17,860 nucleotides of DNA from Enterovibrio sp042096095 (GTDB lineage Bacteria > Pseudomonadota > Gammaproteobacteria > Enterobacterales > Vibrionaceae), in NCBI GenBank assembly GCA_042096095.1, contig JBELME010000060.1, forward strand, positions 1 through 17,860, written 5' to 3'. Every line of letters begins with the position of its first letter. Position 1 is the first letter of the stretch. Position numbers and translations under genes: made by a program. Positions 11,976 to 17,860 of the stretch are shown here, in pieces. Below the pieces are notes generated by a model. It had not been told where the DNA came from, searched no databases, and saw only the letters and a program-made list of their open reading frames with translations.

Positions 11976-14609
11976 TTACTCCACCTCGCTAACAAACTGC
12001 CCGTCTTTGGCAGTCAGATACACGCGAGTCACAGGCTCACGCGCCGCAAGTTTGTTGAGTAGCGCCAAAGAAACCGGTGGCAAAAGCTGCCCTTCGATGA
12101 TGGCTTCCAACATACGCGCACCGTTTTCCGAACGCGTAGCGCGGCGAGAAATCTCACCAATCAAGGCATCATCGATCTCTGTTTCGGCTTTGTAGCGTTG
12201 CTCAAACACATTCACGAGACGCTTCAACTTGCCTGCAATGATGGCTTTGAGCGTGTCGCCATTCAGTGGCAAATACGGCACAATTTCCATACGCGCGAGC
12301 AGTGCAGGTTTGAAGAAGGCGGCCAATTCTGGATACAGCTTTTCTTCAAGCAACTCGGGCTGCTCTGCGTAATCGACAATGGTTTGGTAACCCAAGTTAG
12401 ACGTGAGGAAGAACACCACGTTTTGGCAATCAATCACACGGCCTTCACCGTCTGCCAATTCGCCTTTATCAAATGCTTGGTAGAAGAGGTTCAACACTTC
12501 CGGGTGGGCTTTTTCCACTTCATCCAACAGCACAATCGAGTAAGGCATTTTACGGATTGATTCAGTCAAAATGCCGCCTTCGCCATAACCGACATAGCCC
12601 GGAGGTGAACCAATTAATCGAGAAACCGTGTGTTTCTCTTGGTATTCCGACATGTTGATTGTGGTCAGGAATTGTTTGCCGCCATAAAGCATCTCTGCCA
12701 GCTGCACCACGGTTTCGGTTTTACCGACGCCACTTGGGCCAGCAAGCAAGAATGCCCCTTTCGGACGGCCTGGGCGACGCAAGTCTGCACGCGCCGTCAG
12801 CAAGTGTCGGTGGATGCATTCAATCGCCACGTCTTGGCCTTTGATTTGCGCACCGAGCAGATCAGGAAGGTGCGTAATACGGCTCAGTTCATCGGTGTTC
12901 ATTTGATCAACAGGCACACCTGTCCAATCACCGATCACTTCAGCAATCTGCTGCGCATCCACGTGTGGGTGAACCAAGCGCTCGTCGTGAGGAATGGCGG
13001 CAAGTTCTGCATACAAGGCTTTCAGCTCGGTGCGTAGTTCTGCTTTTTCATCTTCTGTCAGCGTTTCGACCGCCTCTTCGCCGTCTTCAGCCGTTTCAGG
13101 CTTCGCCAATACTTGCTGACGTTTTTCGATGATGTTGGCAATCAGCGTTTGCTGTGTGCTACAAGCTTCGCGCAATGCAGCTTGTTCTTCCAAATCAACG
13201 TTTTCATCGGCTTCCAATTTCGCCAACAATTCCTCGTCGATGTCATGACCCAATTGCAGTTCGCGATTTAGCATATCGATTTGGCGCTGACGCTGAATGG
13301 TTTTGGTTTCAAGCTCAGCCAAGCGACGCGGCGGCGCACTCAAATTGATGGCGATACGCGCACAGGCGGTATCTAACACATCAATCGCTTTATCTGGGAG
13401 TTGGCGACCCGACACATAGCGCTCAGACAATTCAGCCGCAGCCACAAGCGCATCGTCACTGATCAACACTTTGTGGGCATTTTCATACACCCCGTGCAGG
13501 CCGCGCATGATGTCCACCGCTTGATCAACCGTTGGTTCGTCCAGTTTTACCAATTGGAAACGGCGGCTCAGCGCAGGATCTTTCTCGAAGTACTTTTTGT
13601 ATTCTTTCCATGTAGTTGCAGCAACAGTGCGCAACTCACCGCGGGCAAGTGCAGGTTTTAGCAAGTTCGCGGCATCACCGCCTCCTTCCTGCGCACCCGC
13701 ACCGATCATGGTGTGTGCTTCATCAATGAATAGGATGATCGGAATCGGTGAGGTCTTCACTTCATCAATAATGGCTTTTAGGCGCTTTTCAAACTCGCCT
13801 TTCACCGACGCACCAGCCTGCAATAAACCCAGATCCAACGACATCACATCGATGCCTTTCAATGAATCCGGCACATTGCCATCGACAATACGTTGCACCA
13901 AGCCTTCCACCATAGCGCTTTTCCCCACGCCCGCGTCACCAACAACAATTGGGTTGTTCTTGCGACGACGGCATAGGATATCGATCATCAAATTGATTTC
14001 ATCATCACGGCAAAGAACCGGGTCTAACTCGCCGTTTTTCGCCATGAGGGAATAGTTAGTACAAAAGCGACCTAGCGCGGTGTCTGCTTCATTCGGCACA
14101 GCCGCAGCATTGCCTTTTGAGGACGACACCACCGCGGTTTCTGATGATTCTTCCGTTAGGCGCGCGAAATGCTTTTTCATGGTTTCGCGGTTTACAGAAT
14201 CAAGCTGACGGATCAGGTTCATCGGCAAATAACGATCAGGGCGCATCAAGGCGGCAAGGAAAATCACGCCTGAGCGGATTTCACTATGACCAAGATCGGT
14301 CGACCCTAATAGCCATGCATCTTGAAGAAGCTCGACCAACAGTGGAGAAAATGACGGCGTGGTTTCTAGCTGTGTTTCGCGGCTAAGTGCATCGCCCGTC
14401 ATTTGACGAATTTGCGTATGGTCAAGCCCTGCGCTTTTTAGCAGCACACGAATGTCTGAGAGCGGATTTTCGAGCAAAGAAAAGAGCAAGTGCTCGAACG
14501 TCACCTCTGGGTTTTGGCGACTGATGCTCAACGCACCCGCCTGCTCCAAAGCCAGTTTGGTTTGTGGGTTTAGCTTGCCAATTAGCGTGTTAAGTTCAAT
14601 ACGGATCAC
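11976..14609 (-). CDS. clpV: T6SS sheath-recycling ATPase ClpV (TssH)
   Basis: This 877-residue Hsp100/ClpB-type AAA+ ATPase binds contracted TssB/TssC sheath and disassembles it for reuse. The N-domain (about 1-155) is the sheath-recognition part. The first ATPase domain has Walker A GDAGVGKS (224-231) and Walker B IILFIDEAH (291-299). A coiled-coil middle domain spans about 425-540, with an acidic stretch near 507-525. The second ATPase domain has Walker A GPSGVGKT (624-631), pore loop GYVGYG (671-676) and Walker B SIVLLDEVEK (691-700). All catalytic motifs are intact. The start is GTG at 14609 with AGGTG 5 bp before it, 11 bp after the tssL stop. The neighbours and the N-terminal MIRIEL opening separate it from general ClpB, which acts on protein aggregates. 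Confidence 0.97.
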   Translation of the reverse strand: MIRIELNTLIGKLNPQTKLALEQAGALSISRQNPEVTFEHLLFSLLENPLSDIRVLLKSAGLDHTQIRQMTGDALSRETQLETTPSFSPLLVELLQDAWLLGSTDLGHSEIRSGVIFLAALMRPDRYLPMNLIRQLDSVNRETMKKHFARLTEESSETAVVSSSKGNAAAVPNEADTALGRFCTNYSLMAKNGELDPVLCRDDEINLMIDILCRRRKNNPIVVGDAGVGKSAMVEGLVQRIVDGNVPDSLKGIDVMSLDLGLLQAGASVKGEFEKRLKAIIDEVKTSPIPIILFIDEAHTMIGAGAQEGGGDAANLLKPALARGELRTVAATTWKEYKKYFEKDPALSRRFQLVKLDEPTVDQAVDIMRGLHGVYENAHKVLISDDALVAAAELSERYVSGRQLPDKAIDVLDTACARIAINLSAPPRRLAELETKTIQRQRQIDMLNRELQLGHDIDEELLAKLEADENVDLEEQAALREACSTQQTLIANIIEKRQQVLAKPETAEDGEEAVETLTEDEKAELRTELKALYAELAAIPHDERLVHPHVDAQQIAEVIGDWTGVPVDQMNTDELSRITHLPDLLGAQIKGQDVAIECIHRHLLTARADLRRPGRPKGAFLLAGPSGVGKTETVVQLAEMLYGGKQFLTTINMSEYQEKHTVSRLIGSPPGYVGYGEGGILTESIRKMPYSIVLLDEVEKAHPEVLNLFYQAFDKGELADGEGRVIDCQNVVFFLTSNLGYQTIVDYAEQPELLEEKLYPELAAFFKPALLARMEIVPYLPLNGDTLKAIIAGKLKRLVNVFEQRYKAETEIDDALIGEISRRATRSENGARMLEAIIEGQLLPPVSLALLNKLAAREPVTRVYLTAKDGQFVSEVE

Positions 14610-14620
14610 TGGTTCACCTG

Positions 14621-15412
14621 TTATTGAAGAATTTGATTAAGTTGCTCTAGCACGCTCGAAGATTTGTTGTTGAGCGCAATGGAATAAGCAATGAAGATGA
14701 CGACAAGGCCGGTTACGAAACCCGCAAAAATCGTCCAGACAGGCATTTGCTTCGACAGTCGATATTTCGTCGACACCACATTGTCGGCAGCACTGGTTAG
14801 CGCGAGCGGCTCTTGGTCATCAAGCTGACGCAAAATTTGGTGTAGCTTGATGATCACTTTCTCGTATTCTTCGCGCCCTTTTTCCATCACCTTGTAGCGG
14901 CCTTCAAAGCCCAGCGTCAGGCATAGGAAAATGAACTCGAGAAGAGACTTGTAGCGCTCTGGCTCGTTTTCTAATCGAGACAAAATGGTGAAGACTTTTT
15001 CGCCGCCCCACGTCTCGTTGTGAAAGCGGGTTAACAATGAGTGTTCGGCCCACACACTGTCTGCACCCCACGGGGTACTCATTATGGCTTCATCAACAAA
15101 TGAACAAAGCACATAGCGATACGCCAAAATCACAGCGTGGTCGTAACCTTGTTCGCTCAATTCCACTTCGATGGCTTTTACCTCTTCCACCGCTTGCTTG
15201 TAGATCACATCCACGTTGTGGCATTCGGTGAGTTTACGAACACGCAAAGCCATGCCTAGCAAGGGCGTGGCGGCATCAATCAGTGGATTGATATTGTCGC
15301 CACGAAGTTTGAACCAGTAGTCCTGATCCGCATCGATGTTGGCTGCTTCATCAAACAACAAATCATCGTAGTGACGTTCGCGATTCGGTGTATCTATGTA
15401 CATTTCCGCCAT
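14621..15412 (-). CDS. tssL: T6SS inner-membrane protein TssL (DotU/IcmH type)
   Basis: This 263-residue protein is the DotU-like partner of TssM. Its cytoplasmic domain contains the family stretches CSFVDEAIMSTPWG (103-116) and LCLTLGFEGRY (163-173). A single C-terminal transmembrane helix lies near 225-246, followed by a short periplasmic tail. TssL joins TssM and TssJ in the envelope complex and contacts TssK and the baseplate. It is the short form: no OmpA-like peptidoglycan-binding domain is fused at the C-terminus, so cell-wall anchoring must come from another protein. The ATG at 15412 has an excellent AAGGAG site 6 bp upstream that overlaps the end of tssK, whose stop lies 2 bp before the start. 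Translational coupling is likely. Confidence 0.95.
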   Translation of the reverse strand: MAEMYIDTPNRERHYDDLLFDEAANIDADQDYWFKLRGDNINPLIDAATPLLGMALRVRKLTECHNVDVIYKQAVEEVKAIEVELSEQGYDHAVILAYRYVLCSFVDEAIMSTPWGADSVWAEHSLLTRFHNETWGGEKVFTILSRLENEPERYKSLLEFIFLCLTLGFEGRYKVMEKGREEYEKVIIKLHQILRQLDDQEPLALTSAADNVVSTKYRLSKQMPVWTIFAGFVTGLVVIFIAYSIALNNKSSSVLEQLNQILQ

Positions 15413-15414
15413 GA

Positions 15415-16749
15415 CTAACTCCTTATTGCCCAGAACTGCAGGTCAATATCTGGGAAGTACCCTGCCACATGGAACGCAAATCCGCTTGCGTTGGCGAGCA
15501 TTGACCACGCTTGACTGGTTTTATCCAGTTGGTAATAGGTGTAACCCGCGTGGTATGGCAATTGACGTGGTGCCACTGGCAATGGCGAAATAGGAATGCC
15601 CGGCAATTGCAGTGAAATGAGTTCGCGGATTTTCTCCACAGACGCCACTTTGGTTTGCTGCACGAAGAGCTTGCGCAATTCGTCCATCGGCATGCGTGCG
15701 CGAACGGCGATGATGAAGTCTGCATCGCGCACCAACGAAGGATCTTGAAGCGGTGCAACCATGAGGCCATATTTACGTTGATGCAGCTGAATGGACACAG
15801 CGCGTGGTTCAAGCACGATGCTCAACGACTGACGCAGACGCGTCATCACAGGACGGAACGATTCCACCGGTGCATCGTGTTGGTAGCTGCCAAACTCAGG
15901 TGCCATGCGGCTTTCGTCCGTAAAGGTCGCCAGTTCGCCACACATGGATGACAAGGCTTCGTACAAACGCTCTGGGTGTAAGCTGCGGAGTCGCGAGAGG
16001 TGCTGCAGCTGCGGCTGCATGCGGTTAAGCGATTGCAACAGCATGAAATCAGACACGTCAGCCACGCCACCTTGGCTCGGTGCGCCAATACGTTGAGAAA
16101 TGTTTTTCGCACGTTCGCGCATTAAACCGGCCATTTCACCGATAAAGCGGTGCAACACTGACACGGCACTCACATTGAGGTGGCAAGGCAGGAAGGTATC
16201 ATCCAATAACACGCTGCCATCAGGGCGTTTTTCTAAAATACGCGCAATGGCAATCGAGGCATACGCACTGCGATCTTCTTTTTCAAGCATCAAGCGCAAA
16301 CAGACTGGGCTGACGTCGATCGGTGCCATGTCACCTTGGTAGGTGTGAATGTCTCGAACCTCCTGACTGTAAGATTGGTAGCGCCCAGACCCTGCAGCTT
16401 CTGGCCACGTCACTTCGGTGATCGAATCACTGCGAAGCGGAATGGCAAGGAACACAATCTGGTTCGCCAGCGAACTGTCAGCAACTTCCAATGCTTCTGG
16501 CTGCATGTCTTCTTGAGGAATGCGGAAAACGGTGCCGTCTGGCATCACGCCTGACGCACTATCAAGTGCTATGCGTCCGAAGCTTAAGTATTCCGCATTA
16601 AGCGTCATTTCAGTGATGCCGTACAAATAGCGACTCACCGCTGACATACGTTCATCTAACTGATATTCCATGTTGCGTTGTTGCTGCTGAAAATGCTGTG
16701 GCTTAACGAACAGCCCTTCGTTCCAAACAACCCGGTTTCTCGATGACAT
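15415..16749 (-). CDS. tssK: T6SS baseplate protein TssK
   Basis: This 444-residue cytoplasmic protein matches TssK from its opening (VVWNEGLFVKPQHFQQQ, residues 7-23) through to the end. TssK trimers connect the TssJLM membrane complex to the TssEFG baseplate: the N-terminal part binds the baseplate and the C-terminal head binds TssL and TssM. There is no membrane segment, in line with the family, and length is normal. The ATG at 16749 lies 3 bp after the tssJ stop (TAAAGGATG). AAAGG touches the start codon directly, and only a weak GTGGA lies at a normal distance, so translation probably depends on coupling with tssJ. Confidence 0.95.
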   Translation of the reverse strand: MSSRNRVVWNEGLFVKPQHFQQQQRNMEYQLDERMSAVSRYLYGITEMTLNAEYLSFGRIALDSASGVMPDGTVFRIPQEDMQPEALEVADSSLANQIVFLAIPLRSDSITEVTWPEAAGSGRYQSYSQEVRDIHTYQGDMAPIDVSPVCLRLMLEKEDRSAYASIAIARILEKRPDGSVLLDDTFLPCHLNVSAVSVLHRFIGEMAGLMRERAKNISQRIGAPSQGGVADVSDFMLLQSLNRMQPQLQHLSRLRSLHPERLYEALSSMCGELATFTDESRMAPEFGSYQHDAPVESFRPVMTRLRQSLSIVLEPRAVSIQLHQRKYGLMVAPLQDPSLVRDADFIIAVRARMPMDELRKLFVQQTKVASVEKIRELISLQLPGIPISPLPVAPRQLPYHAGYTYYQLDKTSQAWSMLANASGFAFHVAGYFPDIDLQFWAIRS

Positions 16750-16752
16750 CCT

Positions 16753-17232
16753 TTATTCCACTTTGTCGAGTAATACTTCGTTCTTGTCGAGGTGCATCAG
16801 CAAGTGATACTGCCTACCCACGGGAATGATCTTGATGACCTTTTTCCAATCACTGTTATCAGGGTCGGAAAAGCGCGCCATGATGGCGATGTAGCGAGTG
16901 TCATCTTCAATTTCAAACGGATCGATGAATTTGAATTTCCCTGGATCCAGCACATAATCGCGATGGTCAATGTAGTTACTTTTCAGTGCTTCTTCTGCAT
17001 CATCCGAAAGTTGCTCGAACGTACTGGACAAGAACATCGAGTCATCTTCCAACTCAAACACTTGAACCTCTACGGGCGTGGCATCGCCACTGATATTCGG
17101 GTTAACACGTTCGGTTGCCACCATGCTAAAGGTGACGGTCGTGGGCTGATCTTTCGGTTCATCAGAACCCCCAAACACCCCACAACCTGCAAGTTGCAGC
17201 ACTAAAATGCACGAGAGCAGGCGGACTATCAC
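16753..17232 (-). CDS. tssJ: T6SS outer-membrane lipoprotein TssJ
   Basis: This gene encodes the lipoprotein that tethers the T6SS membrane complex to the outer membrane by binding the periplasmic end of TssM. From the GTG at 17232 the product is 159 residues, with a short n-region (one Arg), a hydrophobic core and the lipobox LAGC at 14-17; Cys17 is the lipidated residue. The mature part is a beta-sandwich of the usual size. The start is firm: GGAGG at 17239-17243 lies 6 bp upstream, and the tagH stop is 1 bp before it. A longer reading frame open to 17307 would run 71 bp into tagH and put 25 polar residues ahead of the signal peptide, which would not work as a lipoprotein signal. Confidence 0.93.
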   Translation of the reverse strand: MIVRLLSCILVLQLAGCGVFGGSDEPKDQPTTVTFSMVATERVNPNISGDATPVEVQVFELEDDSMFLSSTFEQLSDDAEEALKSNYIDHRDYVLDPGKFKFIDPFEIEDDTRYIAIMARFSDPDNSDWKKVIKIIPVGRQYHLLMHLDKNEVLLDKVE

Positions 17233-17233
17233 G

Positions 17234-17860
17234 TTAGACCTCCAATTGCTTCTCGCGCAGTTTTCTGTCGTAGGCTTGATCGAAGATTTCCCAGAACAGT
17301 TTTTCAAAGCCTTTTTGACGATCAGACGTCAATTCGCCGTAGTAGCTTTTATACATGTTCCATGCCCATGCATCGGCTGACTCTGGCGTTGTTTCGCCAG
17401 GGCGGCGGTATGCACTAAAGCGACGCATCAATACATCTGGCGAGAGTGCGCGAAGGATTTGCGTCAGCGCTTCTGTCGTCGCAATTTGAACTGCTTCATT
17501 GTGGTGACGAACATTCGTCAGGCTTTCACTGATGGCAGACGGTGCTGAAAGGTGAACCGCACTGCGTTGACGGTCATACATGGTTTCAACCGTGTCTTTG
17601 TAATCAAGACCAAGACGCAGTGGGTTATCTTCAATTGGTTGAAGATTCTTATTCATCATGCCGTAACGGCTTTCTTCAACTTGTGTGTGTAATTCTAACA
17701 AGCCACGAATAGCCGCTTGCAGCGACGCACCCATTTCTTCAGAAAGCGCCTGCATTTCCGCCATGTTGCCAGCATTGCCCGCTTGCGCGCCGGGGCCGCG
17801 CAGAATGGGGCCAACCACGAGGTGATTCGCATCTTCAGGCAATGCCGCACCATTTGTGCC
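17234..17860 (-). CDS. tagH: T6SS FHA-domain protein TagH (C-terminal part, cut by window edge)
   Basis: The reading frame is open to the right edge, so only the last 208 codons are seen. The forkhead-associated domain expected at the N-terminus of this family lies outside the window. The visible part matches the conserved C-terminal region of T6SS FHA proteins: a Gly/Pro-rich linker, then helices including LRALSPDVLMRRFSAYR and AWAWNMYKSYYGELTSDRQK, ending in FDQAYDRKLREKQLEV. In other bacteria the FHA protein binds a phosphothreonine partner and controls T6SS assembly. In V. cholerae-type clusters, as here, no PpkA kinase is seen beside it, so its trigger is unknown. It is the first visible gene of the operon and ends 1 bp before tssJ. 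Confidence 0.85.
   Translation of the reverse strand, partial: GTNGAALPEDANHLVVGPILRGPGAQAGNAGNMAEMQALSEEMGASLQAAIRGLLELHTQVEESRYGMMNKNLQPIEDNPLRLGLDYKDTVETMYDRQRSAVHLSAPSAISESLTNVRHHNEAVQIATTEALTQILRALSPDVLMRRFSAYRRPGETTPESADAWAWNMYKSYYGELTSDRQKGFEKLFWEIFDQAYDRKLREKQLEV
17239..17243 (-). promoter_or_regulatory. Ribosome binding site deciding the tssJ start
   Basis: GGAGG on the minus strand, 6 bp before the GTG at 17232 and overlapping the last codons of tagH. It supports the short TssJ with a proper lipoprotein signal over the longer open frame. Confidence 0.85.

Noticed and set aside
17234..17307. Long overlap of tssJ with tagH
   Set aside because: It arises only from an open frame upstream of the true GTG start. 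The ribosome site and lipobox support the short form.
1..17860. Mobile elements, CRISPR arrays, tRNA or phage attachment sites
   Set aside because: I found no transposase, integrase, direct-repeat array or tRNA-like sequence, and the T6SS order is the usual one with no interruption.

Overview
The window looks like chromosomal DNA of a marine gammaproteobacterium, most likely a Vibrio or close relative. The gene order and protein features match the V. cholerae vas locus (VCA0112 to VCA0121), the one comparison I can make from memory; I cannot name the species. Every recognisable gene is on the minus strand, so the biology reads from right to left.

Positions 17860 to 3396 hold one tightly packed operon for the structural and regulatory part of a type VI secretion system (T6SS). 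In reading order it is tagH (FHA protein, cut by the window edge), tssJ (outer-membrane lipoprotein), tssK (baseplate adaptor), tssL (DotU-like inner-membrane protein), tssH/clpV (sheath-recycling AAA+ ATPase), vasH (sigma-54 activator), vasI/tagO (exported accessory protein), tssA/vasJ (assembly protein), tssM/vasK (IcmF-like inner-membrane protein) and vasL (membrane-anchored ImpA_N protein). Gaps are 1 to 41 bp and stops sit next to starts, so translational coupling is likely. TssJ, TssL and TssM form the envelope-spanning complex, TssK links it to the baseplate, TssA and VasL act on tail assembly, ClpV disassembles contracted sheath, and VasH should switch on sigma-54-dependent hcp/vgrG operons elsewhere. 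No hcp, vgrG, PAAR, sheath, baseplate tssEFG or effector gene lies inside the window. A strong intrinsic terminator at 3319-3343 closes the operon.

Positions 3344 to 2932 are a non-coding, palindrome-rich region. It carries a 22-bp perfect palindrome with the core GAAAGCGCTTTC (LacI-family operator-like) over a possible promoter for the next operon. That operon (2931 to 1037) holds two complete GH17 beta-1,3-glucan-active enzymes without signal peptides, separated by a 92-bp gap containing a hairpin and followed by a terminator-like hairpin.

Positions 806 to 318 encode a small CX5R (dual-specificity/CDKN3-like) protein phosphatase with its own terminator. Positions 1 to 260 are AT-rich and show no gene. 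I see no tRNA, rRNA, insertion sequence, CRISPR array or phage gene. Apart from the GH17 operon and its control region, the window is a well-known system; I found no clear case for an undescribed one.
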